Below, in pieces: positions 33,588-42,704 of a stretch of DNA of 42,873 bases. The notes beneath the pieces were generated by a model. That model saw only the letters and a list, made by a program, of their open reading frames with translations. It had not been told where the DNA came from and searched no databases. The stretch spans positions 1-42,873 of the forward strand of contig CBDUXT010000051.1 of NCBI GenBank assembly GCA_965371245.1, read 5' to 3'. Within the stretch, counting starts at the first letter, position 1. Each line of letters begins with the position of its first letter. The translations under genes and the position numbers were made by a program. Source of the DNA: CBDUXT01 sp965371245 (GTDB lineage Bacteria; Planctomycetota; Phycisphaerae; UBA1845).

Positions 33588-35708
33588 ATGTGGTTGCGAC
33601 GACCCATTATGCCTAACTGGTTGATCGTGCTGTGCGCCGTGTTCGCTTCCCAAGCGGCATGGCGAAGTCCATCGGCAACCGGCGCCCCTCCGAACATCAT
33701 CTTCATCCTCACCGACGATCAGCGTTGGGACACGCTTCTTCCGGAAGCGCCGGACTACATGCCGCTGGACCTGATGCCCAACACGCGGCGCGAGCTGATG
33801 GACAAGGGTGTCGTGTTCACCGAAGCCTTTGTGACCTCCCCGTTGTGTTGTCCGGCGCGGGCATCGATTCTGTCGGGTGGCTTCTACGCACAGAACACCG
33901 GCGTGCTTCAAAACGCGTGGCCCAACGGCGGGGTGCTCCGGTTTCATGACCGGCAATCGCTCGCCACACTCCTTCAGGAAAAAGGATACCGAACGTCGCT
34001 GATCGGAAAATACATGAACGCGTATGCGTTGGCCGAGGGAGTGGACGCCACGGGGCAACCCATCCCACCGAGGCGATACATTCCGCCGGGCTGGAGTGCC
34101 TGGATGGGGATGTGGGCGATGAACTATACGGATGCCACGGGCGGGTATCGGTTCGCCGTCGGCGCGAGCACCCCCGGCGACCCGGCACGCGGGCTGTCCA
34201 TCACCGAAGACGTCAGACTGCCAAGCGACATTGCGGACTTGAGTGCATTCCTACAGACGCAAGAGTCTCGTGGCTTTCCGCATGCACTTGGCGAGTATAT
34301 CACCGGCCTCTTGACCAAACGCGGCGACATCAATCACGACGGTGACCGCGATCTGGCCGACTTCGTTACCTTGCACAATTGCCTGGCAACGGTCGGCGCG
34401 GGGCAATCGCCCACATGCCTCACGTCGGACACGAATGGCGACGACAGCGTAGATCTGAGGGACTTCGCGGCCTTCCAACGCAACTTCGGCGCGTGGCCTT
34501 ATCTTACGGATTTTCAACGCGAAGCGTCGTTGGCGTTCCTGACGGATGAGCAGATCGCCGCCCAACCGTTTTTCCTCATGATCACTCCCTACGCCCCTCA
34601 CTACCCTGCGATTCCCGCGCGGGAGGACGCCGATCTGTTCCAGGGTTTCGAGTACCGCAGTCGCGGTTGGGGCGAGCAGGATCTGTCAGACAAACCGTCG
34701 CACATTCGGGACTACGTACACGATGATTTCGCGGCTCTTTTTGACCGAACGCGCCCATTCTTCGCAGACGGACGATCGCCGGACGACTACTTCGCCGATC
34801 AGCTACGCTGTCTTCAATCGGTGGATCGTCTCGTCCGTGACGTCGTCGCCGCGATCGATGGAAACGCGCAGCTCCGCGACAACACCGTCATCATTTTCGC
34901 GTCTGACAATGGCGAACTGTGGGGCGAGCACAAGCAGTTCTATAAGAGCCGTCCGTTCGAGGAGGCCATACGCGTTCCGCTGCTTGTCCGGGCTCCCGGC
35001 GTCGCGCCGACCGTCATCGACCAACTCGTCGCCGTCACGCTCGACGTACCCGCCACCATCCTCCATCTGGCGGGCTACTCGGAGGAAGAGATCGCTGCAG
35101 CGCCGCTTAGTGAAGGGCGGAGTCTGATGCCGCTGCTCCCACCCAACGGCGGCGGAACCTGGCGAGACCACCTTCTGTTCGAGCTATGGCGCCGCCTCAA
35201 GCCGAGCCTGCTGCCAACATGGACTGCGATGCGCACCGACCGCTGGAAGTACGTCCGGTATGACTATTTCGACGGCACCGCGCTGGCAGAGCAGCTGTAC
35301 GATCTCTTGTCCGATCCGTTCGAACTGCAGGACGTGCACAGCCGCGCCGAATACCAAGCCGTCAAGACGGAGCTTAAAGACCTCCTGCTCCGCGAACGGG
35401 GACTCAGCCTCACCGGGCAGACCCATCCCTGGGGCAGCCTACCGGCCGGAACCGTCGGGGTGCCCTATCGGTACGAGCTCGGATTCGAGGGCGGAACCGG
35501 TACGGTCACCTTCGCGCTCTTCGACAGCAATGAACCGCTCTCAGGACTCCCCGACGGTGTCACACTGTCTGCGGACGGCGTGATCGTCGGAACGCCGCAA
35601 GCCGCCGGGAACTTCGAGTTCAACGTCAAAGTTCAAGACGAAACAGTATCGCCGCAAAACGCCGGCCCGCAGTGGTCCGTGGTCAGGCTGCTGCTCAAGA
35701 TTCGATGA
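33588..35708 (+). CDS. Secreted sulfatase with internal dockerin-like insert and C-terminal Ig-like domain
   Basis: A 706-residue exported enzyme. After a signal peptide, the sulfatase core has the formylglycine motif C87-C-P-A-R91 in a SPLCCPARASILSGG context, N-terminal metal motif FILTDDQ, and later SDNGELWGEHK (the Asp-Asn metal pair). Residues about 246-302 (GDINHDGDRDLADFVTL and SDTNGDDSVDLRDF) are two EF-hand repeats of dockerin type I placed inside the catalytic region, not at the end. The last 90 residues (LPAGTVGVPYRYELGF) form a He_PIG Ig-like domain. It should cleave sulfate esters from algal or host polysaccharides. ATG 33588 has GAGGAG 8 nt upstream; GTG 33519 is an alternative. 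Confidence 0.9.
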   Translation: MWLRRPIMPNWLIVLCAVFASQAAWRSPSATGAPPNIIFILTDDQRWDTLLPEAPDYMPLDLMPNTRRELMDKGVVFTEAFVTSPLCCPARASILSGGFYAQNTGVLQNAWPNGGVLRFHDRQSLATLLQEKGYRTSLIGKYMNAYALAEGVDATGQPIPPRRYIPPGWSAWMGMWAMNYTDATGGYRFAVGASTPGDPARGLSITEDVRLPSDIADLSAFLQTQESRGFPHALGEYITGLLTKRGDINHDGDRDLADFVTLHNCLATVGAGQSPTCLTSDTNGDDSVDLRDFAAFQRNFGAWPYLTDFQREASLAFLTDEQIAAQPFFLMITPYAPHYPAIPAREDADLFQGFEYRSRGWGEQDLSDKPSHIRDYVHDDFAALFDRTRPFFADGRSPDDYFADQLRCLQSVDRLVRDVVAAIDGNAQLRDNTVIIFASDNGELWGEHKQFYKSRPFEEAIRVPLLVRAPGVAPTVIDQLVAVTLDVPATILHLAGYSEEEIAAAPLSEGRSLMPLLPPNGGGTWRDHLLFELWRRLKPSLLPTWTAMRTDRWKYVRYDYFDGTALAEQLYDLLSDPFELQDVHSRAEYQAVKTELKDLLLRERGLSLTGQTHPWGSLPAGTVGVPYRYELGFEGGTGTVTFALFDSNEPLSGLPDGVTLSADGVIVGTPQAAGNFEFNVKVQDETVSPQNAGPQWSVVRLLLKIR

Positions 35709-35955
35709 TGCGGATCCCGCACAACAATCCACGACCACCCGAGCCCAACCTCGGCCCCGTTCATCTGAGCGAGCCACCGCAACCATCATCGGGCAAGGCT
35801 GCGCCAACCACCGAGCTGCGTACTGCATGTCGAAGCGCGGCGCGCCGGCGAGCCACTGCGACACACGCGACGTTCGACCATGTGGAAAGCGCTCTTCAAG
35901 TGAGCGAACCTCTCCACGGACTTCCATAGCCATGGCCTCGACGTAAAAACCGCCC

Positions 35956-37431
35956 CTACGGCTCGCCGAGAAGTCGTCGCGCGAAGGTAATGGGCACACC
36001 GAAGTTGGAGCCGTCGAAATCGCGCGTGATGGCGAAGTTGACGCCGATGACGCGGCCGCCGGAACCGAACACCGGCCCCCCGGAGCCGCCCGAGGTGGTC
36101 TCCGCGTCGTACACCAGCCGTCGCGGGCGCACCTCGTTCAGGGCGCCCTGCGTGATGACCGGCGAGATCGCCCCGCGGCGCGCCAGCTCGGCGATCAGCG
36201 TCGTTGTGTCCGTCGCAGCGGCCATGACTTCGGCCACGAGGTCCGGCTCCGCGCGTGCGAGGATCGCGTTGAGCCCGGTGGGATAGCCCAGAAGAATCAC
36301 CCGGCCACCGCGAGCGGCCTCAAGCCGGTCAAAGCCAAGCGGCAGCACGGGCACATCGGTGACTTCGACATGCAGGACCGCAAGGTCTACGCCCTCGTCG
36401 CTCAGGCGAATGCTGTCGGGTGATATATCGACCGGCTCTTTCCCTGGAAAACCGGCCGTCAGGTGAACGAACCGTGGCACCAGGCCCTGTTCCAACAGAC
36501 CGCGAACACCCTCGTTGTTCCACCAGGGTTGCGCGACGTGCCGGTTGGTGATGACCTGTCCAACGTCACTCGCCAGAAAACCCGACCCGATGTATTCGAT
36601 CTCCAACGGGTTGCCCGCGGTGTCGGTCACGGGAACGAGTTGGTCATCACGCATCGTCATGAACGTGTACACCCCGTGGATCAGACACACGCCTTTGCTG
36701 TACACGTCAAGCACGCGCTTCAGCGCATCGTTGCGACGGACGATGTCGTCCACGACCACCGCTCGGCGGGCGAGGTCGGCGCGAAGCTCGGCCACCTCTT
36801 CGCGCGACGCATGACCGGCTTGGCGGCGGCGAAACTCCTGGACTTGACCGAGGAGCGCATCGACCTCTCGTTGGTGCAGGTCGGCACGCACCTGTCGGTC
36901 GGCCTCTTCACGATGCATGGCCGTGGTCCCGCCAAGCACACCACCCAGATAGGCGGCCGCCACCACGAGCACCACGGCCGCCAGCGGAGAGCCGAGCTTG
37001 AGCTTCCACGTTGATTGAGTGACAAGGTCGTGTCTTAATGCGCCAGCCGACGCCGCGAGACCGCTCTCCCTGCCAACTTCGCGCGCGTCCCGAAGCATCT
37101 GGCGCACCGGCTTGCACGGGCGACCCGGCTCGTGATAGGCCCGGAAGCGCAGCTTGGGACCATCCAGCCCTATCTCCAGGAGGTCGCCCGTCGCGAGAAT
37201 GATTTCCCTGACCTCCGCTCGATTGACGAAGATCGGCCCATCCAGTGCGTTGAGATAAAACGAGCATCCGTCGGGCTTGAAGACGATCTCGGCGTGGCGC
37301 TCAACCACGCGGCCGCCGGCGAGAAACCGGACGTCCGCCTCCGGGCTCGTGCCGAGCAGCACGCGATCGCTGGTATACGTATCCGTTCGGCCGCGGAACG
37401 GCCCGCTGAGATGTAGGAGTTGTGCACGCAT
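35956..37431 (-). CDS. FHA domain protein with membrane-anchored trypsin-like protease
   Basis: A 491-residue multi-domain protein. Residues about 10-100 form a forkhead-associated domain (RVLLGTSPEADVRF, RVVERHAEIVF), which binds phosphothreonine peptides. One transmembrane helix follows (about 155-178, LAAVVLVVAAAYLGGVLGG), then a Glu/Arg-rich coiled coil (180-240). The rest is a trypsin-like domain with triad H298 (NRHVAQ), D349 (EGVDLAVLHV) and S450 (SGGSGGPVFG). The layout implies a cytoplasmic sensing module and an exported protease. ATG 37431 is chosen because it starts the FHA domain; the longer frame is repeat-rich. Confidence 0.87.
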   Translation of the reverse strand: MRAQLLHLSGPFRGRTDTYTSDRVLLGTSPEADVRFLAGGRVVERHAEIVFKPDGCSFYLNALDGPIFVNRAEVREIILATGDLLEIGLDGPKLRFRAYHEPGRPCKPVRQMLRDAREVGRESGLAASAGALRHDLVTQSTWKLKLGSPLAAVVLVVAAAYLGGVLGGTTAMHREEADRQVRADLHQREVDALLGQVQEFRRRQAGHASREEVAELRADLARRAVVVDDIVRRNDALKRVLDVYSKGVCLIHGVYTFMTMRDDQLVPVTDTAGNPLEIEYIGSGFLASDVGQVITNRHVAQPWWNNEGVRGLLEQGLVPRFVHLTAGFPGKEPVDISPDSIRLSDEGVDLAVLHVEVTDVPVLPLGFDRLEAARGGRVILLGYPTGLNAILARAEPDLVAEVMAAATDTTTLIAELARRGAISPVITQGALNEVRPRRLVYDAETTSGGSGGPVFGSGGRVIGVNFAITRDFDGSNFGVPITFARRLLGEP

Positions 37432-37482
37432 GGAAGCCGGTTCGTCGCTCTGCCGTGTCGGCCGCGGATGATTCCTGTGGCA

Positions 37483-37567
37483 ACGGGTGGCGTGGGCAAA
37501 CTTGTATGCCCGTGCGGGATGACGGACGACAAGACACGGGTAAGCGTAGCTCGCCCATGCCACCCGT
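37483..37567. repeat. Imperfect 15-bp inverted repeat, intergenic
   Basis: Arms 37483-37497 (acgggtggcgtgggc) and 37553-37567 match in 14 of 15 positions as reverse complements. It lies upstream of the FHA-protease gene in the gap to the next gene. Confidence 0.55.
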
Positions 37568-37707
37568 CGCAGACTCGACCGTTCCAGGGACGGGACCATT
37601 GTACAGCCGGCCTCTGACGACGGCGAACCCGTCGAACGGCAAAGGGAAGCCGCGACCGGCGCGGGGTGACGGCGGCCTTTGGTCCCGCGCGTGCGGACTT
37701 GCCGCCC

Positions 37708-38676
37708 CTACGAGTGCGGCTTCGCGGTAGGCGTAGGTGATGCAGGGTCGGCCGTCCGTCGTCCGCCCCGCCGGGCGAGTTCGTTGGCGTATGCACGGCC
37801 CAGGGTGTCTCGGTGCTCTCGCGCCCAGTCGGTCAGCCGCGTTGTGCCGGCGGGCGGCGAGTCGGTGCATAGCAGGTCACCCATCAGACCGGCGATCTCG
37901 TCGCGCGTGATCACCACGTCGCCGACGACAGCGCCGACGAGCCGGCCGATGAGATGCCCAACGCTCGGCGGAACGGAGATGACCGGGCGGGGCTTGCCGA
38001 TGATCCGCCCGACCTGCGTGACCAACTCTCGATAGGTGAACGTCTCCGGACCGATGGCGTCGATGACGTGGTTCTCGTCTCGCTCGCCCTCGGCCACCGC
38101 CAAGGCCGCAAAGTCGTCAACGTAGATCGGCTGCAACCGATACGCACCGTCGCCGAACACGCCGAACACCGGGAGTCGTCGAAGCATCCAGGCGATGTTG
38201 TTGATGAGAATGTCCTCGCGGCCAAACAGGACGGCCGGTCTGAGGATCGAGTAGGACATGCCCGATTCGATCAGCGAGCGTTCGAGCGTGGCCTTGCCGC
38301 GGAAGTACTCCAGGGGGGAATCGGCCGAGGGATTGGTGATGCTGACGTGAACGACGCGCCGGACGCCGGCGTCGCGGGCGGCCGCGAAGAGCGCTTGCGT
38401 GTTGGCGACGGCGTCCGCCTGCCTGAAGCGCCGGTGGTTGAAGCGAACCCAGTAGGTGTTGTATAGCACGGACACGCCGCGGAGGGCATCGATCAGGCCG
38501 CCGTGGCTGTCGAAGGAAAGTGGAAAGGCCGGCACTCGTTCACCAAACGGGCTTCGCGAGCGTGGCGCGTTGGTCAATGTGCGTACGTCAACGTCCGCAT
38601 CAAGCAACCGACGCGCGATGTACCGGCCCGAGTATCCGAAGGCACCGGTTACAAGATGAGTTTCGGTTCCGCCCAT
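37708..38676 (-). CDS. NAD(P)-binding atypical SDR (NmrA/NDUFA9-like epimerase fold)
   Basis: A 322-residue Rossmann-fold protein. The nucleotide motif is TGAFGYSG near the N-terminus; later landmarks are VHVSITNPS, the LRPAVLFGREDI segment and YVDDFAALAV. This matches the NmrA/complex-I NDUFA9-like extended SDRs, which often have weak or regulatory catalytic roles. A classical YxxxK pair is not evident, so a dehydrogenase activity is not certain. The product ends in a Ser/Pro/Thr-rich tail. ATG 38676 is taken because the fold begins there; ATG 38721 is 15 codons upstream in the same frame and neither has a good ribosome site. Confidence 0.82.
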   Translation of the reverse strand: MGGTETHLVTGAFGYSGRYIARRLLDADVDVRTLTNAPRSRSPFGERVPAFPLSFDSHGGLIDALRGVSVLYNTYWVRFNHRRFRQADAVANTQALFAAARDAGVRRVVHVSITNPSADSPLEYFRGKATLERSLIESGMSYSILRPAVLFGREDILINNIAWMLRRLPVFGVFGDGAYRLQPIYVDDFAALAVAEGERDENHVIDAIGPETFTYRELVTQVGRIIGKPRPVISVPPSVGHLIGRLVGAVVGDVVITRDEIAGLMGDLLCTDSPPAGTTRLTDWAREHRDTLGRAYANELARRGGRRTADPASPTPTAKPHS

Positions 38677-39039
38677 GGACAAACCAGGCCTAATGTCTTC
38701 CCACCGAAGTTCACGAATCATGCGTCTCTATACCCGCGCGGCCAGTCCCCCGCCACACATCGCGCTCCGCGTTCCGTAGCAAGGAACGCCACTTCACCCT
38801 TGCGAGATCGGACCCGCTGCCTTGCGGGCTGACGAGGCATCGTGGGAGCGTGGGTCCACCCACACTGTCCTACTTCTCAGAATCTGAACTACGTGGTACA
38901 AGAGTCTCCGTAGCCCGGTGATCGGGGCGGACATCGCTGCGGTCTGCCAGACGGCGTTTCACCGTTGGCCGAACCAGTACCGCGAGATGAAGGTCGATGA
39001 GGCCAGCACCTCGCGGGTCAGACGCGATCGGAGAGAGTT
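38677..39039. other. Intergenic region with small hairpins
   Basis: A 363-nt gap between divergent genes. It holds a hairpin gtgggtccacccac near 38850-38863 and no credible coding frame. The promoters of both flanking genes should be here but none stands out. Confidence 0.45.
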
Positions 39040-40257
39040 GTGGCGAAGCGGATCGTCTTTCCAAACCATTCTCATGGGGCGAACGTCGCTACCGCAACTC
39101 TGATCGGCGCTGCGATCGGCCTCCTATGCCAGCTCTGTGGTCCAATCCGTCAATTCTTTTTCCCTAGGTTCGGCCCTTTCTATGCTTGGGATTCACTGCT
39201 AGCGCTGCTGCTTGCTATCGCCATCACGGTAGCGATGCGGAGAAGTTGCCTGGATTCGCGTTGGCGTTTCGCCTTCGGGTCTGCCGTAGCTGCCGGGTTC
39301 GTGATAACGATGAGTGTATTCGATCCGTTCAACAGTGCTCCCCGACCAACGATTCTCGAACTTGCTGTGCAAGTCCCAACCGCTCTTGTTCTCGCCGGCT
39401 TGATCGGCGGTTTGGCCAGTCTCACCCTGTTCAAACTTCGCGACGCAGTCGTCGGTGCTCCGCTCGTACAAGACGGGTCCCTTTGCGTTTACTGTGCCTA
39501 CGTGGTTTACGGGCTCCCTGAGCCGCGTTGTCCGGAGTGTGGGCAGCCGATCATCGACGCCGATATCGATCCAAGCCCTAAACCCGCTTTACCTGCCTGG
39601 AGTCGACTTGGCCGCCGTACGGCGGGAACACTTCTTGTCGGATATGTTATGTTCCTCCTCTATCCGCACGCACTGGCGTTCGGGCTCGTGCGCCGTGCGA
39701 TCGACACTGACCTCGCGTTGTCCTATCTGCGACTGCGTCCAGAATCTTCCGCCAGGGCTCTGGGTGGATACCTCGGGCATCACGACGCCCAGACAAGAGC
39801 ATCCGCTGCCTTCGCGATGGGGTGCTTATACTCTCGTACTTGTAGCGAACTAGATGCGTTGCGCCGACTCGCCCTCTCCGATCCCGTCCCCATGGTTCGG
39901 CAGATGGCGACCCAAGCGCTTGGAATGATCGAGCCGGAGTTCCTCCAACCGATCATGCCGGATTTGCTCCGTGATTCAGTACCGGATTGCAGATGGATGG
40001 CGCTGGCGAGTGGGGCATCTTACGAACTCGCGGTCGCCGTTCCGAATCATTGGGTCATTCCATACTTGATCGACGCTCTTGATGACCCCGACGCGACGAA
40101 TCGTGGATACATCTACAACCGCCTTGTCGCCCTTTCGGGTAAGCGTTTTCCGTACCTGCCCAACTCGCCGCGGAACACCAGGCTCAGTCTACAGGCCAAG
40201 TGGCGCGATTGGTGGAACACTCAAGGCGAGTCGATCGGCGCCGCGAGAAAGCCATAG
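39040..40257 (+). CDS. Membrane protein with zinc ribbon and HEAT-like repeats
   Basis: A 405-residue protein of a type frequent in planctomycetes. The N-terminal 140 residues have four hydrophobic helices. A zinc ribbon follows with C149, C152, C164 and C167 (SLCVYCAY and RCPECGQP). One more hydrophobic segment (about 192-210) is followed by alpha-helical HEAT-like repeats (about 225-350, e.g. DPVPMVRQMATQALG, LDDPDATNRGYIYNRL). Function is unknown; scaffolding is plausible. GTG 39040 has GGAG 6 nt upstream (with a GGAGAGAG run). It stands alone. Confidence 0.8.
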   Translation: MAKRIVFPNHSHGANVATATLIGAAIGLLCQLCGPIRQFFFPRFGPFYAWDSLLALLLAIAITVAMRRSCLDSRWRFAFGSAVAAGFVITMSVFDPFNSAPRPTILELAVQVPTALVLAGLIGGLASLTLFKLRDAVVGAPLVQDGSLCVYCAYVVYGLPEPRCPECGQPIIDADIDPSPKPALPAWSRLGRRTAGTLLVGYVMFLLYPHALAFGLVRRAIDTDLALSYLRLRPESSARALGGYLGHHDAQTRASAAFAMGCLYSRTCSELDALRRLALSDPVPMVRQMATQALGMIEPEFLQPIMPDLLRDSVPDCRWMALASGASYELAVAVPNHWVIPYLIDALDDPDATNRGYIYNRLVALSGKRFPYLPNSPRNTRLSLQAKWRDWWNTQGESIGAARKP

Positions 40258-40370
40258 CCCACGGCTAGGGTCGATCCTCGGCCCGTCGCGCACCCGGGAG
40301 CCCGAACTTAGCTCGCGCTCATGCACGCGGCCGACCGTCACGCATCCCAACAGTGCCCAAAGTTTCGCTT

Positions 40371-40850
40371 TCATGATCCCGGCTCGGCTTGGACTTTGCT
40401 CTTTCGCTGCCTGGCAAGCTCCGCCCACGCCCGGCTGTCCCGATCCCTTGGCGGCACAAGCGGCGCCGGCGGGGGCACGGGCGTGTGCGCGGGGCGTGTC
40501 GCCTTGGGCGGCGTGCGCCTTCGGGTGCGCGAGAACAGATACAGGTTGAAAAAGTGCATCACGCCGAGCACGATCAGGACCAGGCCAACCTTCGTGCTGG
40601 TCAGCTCGATGGCCTGCACCATGTCGCCGGGTTTGTCACCGTACTTCAACGCCATGGTCACGAACCCGACATTGATCAGGTAGAAGCCCACCACGAGGAG
40701 GTGGTTGACCGAGTCGGCCAAGGTCTCGTTGCCGTGGAAGGCATCGACCAGGAAAACCCGGCCGTTCTTGAAGAGCGTTCGCGCAACCCACACGGTCAGG
40801 CTCACGCTCACGACGAGATAGACGATGTACGTGGAGACGGGATAGGACAT
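40371..40850 (-). CDS. Small membrane protein of unknown function
   Basis: A 159-residue protein with three likely transmembrane helices (about 5-25, 45-68 and 85-108; e.g. YIVYLVVSVSLTVWV and VGLVLIVLGVMHFFNLYLF) and a cytoplasmic tail rich in Pro, Arg and Ala (PVPPPAPLVPPRDRD). I do not recognise the family. ATG 40850 has AAGGAGA 7 nt upstream, a clear ribosome site. It lies downstream of the TIGR01777-like gene, 207 nt away, on the same strand. Confidence 0.75.
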   Translation of the reverse strand: MSYPVSTYIVYLVVSVSLTVWVARTLFKNGRVFLVDAFHGNETLADSVNHLLVVGFYLINVGFVTMALKYGDKPGDMVQAIELTSTKVGLVLIVLGVMHFFNLYLFSRTRRRTPPKATRPAHTPVPPPAPLVPPRDRDSRAWAELARQRKSKVQAEPGS

Positions 40851-41057
40851 GGTTGTTCTCCTTCTTTGTCGTTCTACGGACCTCGGTCAACACTCTTCCC
40901 TCATGGCTTCGCAACCATGATCGCTATGTGGTCCAACGAGACGATGAAACGTACGCACGCCGATGCCCGGCGCTTCGACGCGGACTAAGGGAAAGGGAAC
41001 GGACGCCGGCCGCCCTGTGGCGTCTGTTGTTTGCGTCATTTCTGTTCTCACAGAAAT

Positions 41058-42098
41058 TCACTCCCAAAAAAAGGGGCTTCGGCCGAGCTCACGTCCAGCA
41101 CGCCACTGGTTGCAGAGGTCGAGGGCCGCGTTGGCCCAGACCGGATGCCGGAAGGCGAACCCGCTCTGGACAAGCAAGCCGGGCACCACGCGCCGGCTCT
41201 TGAGGATGAGTTCTGTTTCCGTGCGCAGAAACATCGCGCCGACTTCCAGCATCCAGGCCGTGGCAGGTAAACCCGTTCGAATCCCCCAGGCGTCGCGAAT
41301 TGCCCGCATGAATTCGGCGTTAGGCAACGGGTTGGGAGACGCTATGTTGACGACCCCCTCCAGCTCATCATGGTCGATGATCCAACAGAGCGCTCGAATG
41401 AAGTCTTCGTAGTGTACCCACGACACATACTGACGCCCGTCGCCACAGCGCCCACCCAGGCTGCGGCGGACCAATCCCAACAGCACGTCGAAGATGCCGC
41501 CGCGGTCGGGGCTCATGGTCATGGCCGAACGAAGCTTGAGCTTACGCGTGTGGGGCACGTCGGCCGCATCCAGTGCGCGCTCCCATGCCGTCGCAACCTC
41601 GATGCTGAACCGCCACGCGGCCGGTGCTGTCGGCTCAGTTCCACCGATCACTCCGGACGTCTCATCATTCGGACGGTCATAACGGTGGGCGTAGATCGTC
41701 GCCGTGCTCGCTTGCAACCAAACGCGCGGCGGTCGCTTGGCGACACGGATGGCCTCCCCGACGACGTGCGTCGAATCGAGTCGCGAATTCAGGATGCGGC
41801 GGCGGTTTCTCGTGCCATAGCGGCAATTGACCGTGTGACCGGCCAGGTTGATGACGACGTCGGCTCCGTCGATTTCATCGGCCCACGCCCCGAGGGTTTT
41901 GCCGTCCCAGGGCACGGCCAGTCCGGGCGCACGTGGATTGCGGCTGATGACAACGACGTCGTGACCATCAGCGCGGAACGCGCGTGCCAGAACCGCTCCA
42001 ACCTGCCCCGTTCCACCCGGGATAACGATCTTCAACGGCTCGCGGCGCGATCCCCGTTTGCTTTCGCTAGGTCCGGTCGTTGTCGGCTGCGGACTCAT
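41058..42098 (-). CDS. TIGR01777/SDR39U1-family NAD-dependent epimerase
   Basis: A 346-residue Rossmann protein. The motif is IPGGTGQVGAVLARAF with VVISRNPR, then VVINLAGHTVNCRYGTRN, LNSRLDSTHVVGEAI, and the C-terminal LRTETELILKSRRVVPGLL, which together define the YfcH/TIGR01777 family. The C-terminal DUF1731-like part is present. The enzymatic substrate is not known for the family. ATG 42098 has GGAG 6-7 nt upstream; ATG 42113 is possible and touches the regulator stop (TAGATG). It is probably co-transcribed with the regulator gene before it. Confidence 0.9.
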   Translation of the reverse strand: MSPQPTTTGPSESKRGSRREPLKIVIPGGTGQVGAVLARAFRADGHDVVVISRNPRAPGLAVPWDGKTLGAWADEIDGADVVINLAGHTVNCRYGTRNRRRILNSRLDSTHVVGEAIRVAKRPPRVWLQASTATIYAHRYDRPNDETSGVIGGTEPTAPAAWRFSIEVATAWERALDAADVPHTRKLKLRSAMTMSPDRGGIFDVLLGLVRRSLGGRCGDGRQYVSWVHYEDFIRALCWIIDHDELEGVVNIASPNPLPNAEFMRAIRDAWGIRTGLPATAWMLEVGAMFLRTETELILKSRRVVPGLLVQSGFAFRHPVWANAALDLCNQWRAGRELGRSPFFWE

Positions 42099-42113
42099 GG
42101 CTGTCTCCGGCAT

Positions 42114-42647
42114 CTAGGATGCAAAACCCAATACCTTTCGAACCTTGTCGCTCATCTTCACGAACTTGATCACCGAGCCGGTCGGCATGCGGCGAATCTG
42201 CGTGTACCAGGTCGACATGGTCTCGAAGAAGCTGAGCATGTCGGCGAGCCGCTCGTGGGTGTGGGCGTCTTTCGCCCCGGATTTTTTCGCCTTGGCGGCG
42301 AGTTCGCGCAGGACCACCAGCGTCGGGTCGCATTCGCGTTTCTTCCGCTCGTCCAGGATGATCTGAAACATCTCCCAGACGTCCTTCATCGACTCGAAGT
42401 GGTCGCGCCGGTCGCCCATGACGTGGACGACCTTCACGATGCCCCAGCCCTGAAGCTCATGAAGGCTGGTGCTGACGTTGGACCGTGCCACCGAAAGCGT
42501 CTCGGCGATCTGCTCGGCGTTCAGCGGGCTCGGCGAGAGGAACAACAGCGCGTGGATCTGGGCGACGGTTCGGTTGACGCCCCACTTGGCCCCCATCTCC
42601 CCCCAGTGAAGCACGAACCCTTCCATGGCCGCCGTCAGTTGGATCAC
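42114..42647 (-). CDS. GbsR/MarR-type transcriptional regulator
   Basis: A 177-residue winged-helix regulator. The N-terminal MEGFVLHWGEMGAKWGVNRTVAQIHALLF is the GbsR-family signature, and the recognition helix area is LSVARSNVSTSLHELQGWGIV. The C-terminus is helical and would dimerise. GTG 42647 is chosen since AGGAG lies 7 nt upstream and gives a normal start; the longer frame to 42704 would run over the promoter. It should control itself and the downstream epimerase, because the promoter lies only 29 nt upstream. Its ligand is unknown. Confidence 0.9.
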   Translation of the reverse strand: MIQLTAAMEGFVLHWGEMGAKWGVNRTVAQIHALLFLSPSPLNAEQIAETLSVARSNVSTSLHELQGWGIVKVVHVMGDRRDHFESMKDVWEMFQIILDERKKRECDPTLVVLRELAAKAKKSGAKDAHTHERLADMLSFFETMSTWYTQIRRMPTGSVIKFVKMSDKVRKVLGFAS

Positions 42648-42675
42648 CGCGTTTCTCCTGTTTCTGTCTATACAG

Positions 42676-42704
42676 AATATACTGCAAGAAACGGCCCCCG
42701 TCAA
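42676..42704 (-). promoter_or_regulatory. Sigma70-like promoter with operator-like palindrome for the GbsR gene
   Basis: On the minus strand: TTGACG (42704-42699), a 17-nt spacer, and TATATT (42681-42676), close to consensus. The A/T-rich ctgtctatacagaatatactg at 42664-42684 has an imperfect palindrome (TATACAGAATATA) overlapping the -10, a likely site for autoregulation (inference). Confidence 0.65.

Noticed and set aside
37708..42098. The two SDR proteins as the missing ketoreductase
   Set aside because: Both are extended/atypical SDRs (NDUFA9-like and TIGR01777-like), not FabG-type, and are 7-12 kb outside the cluster.
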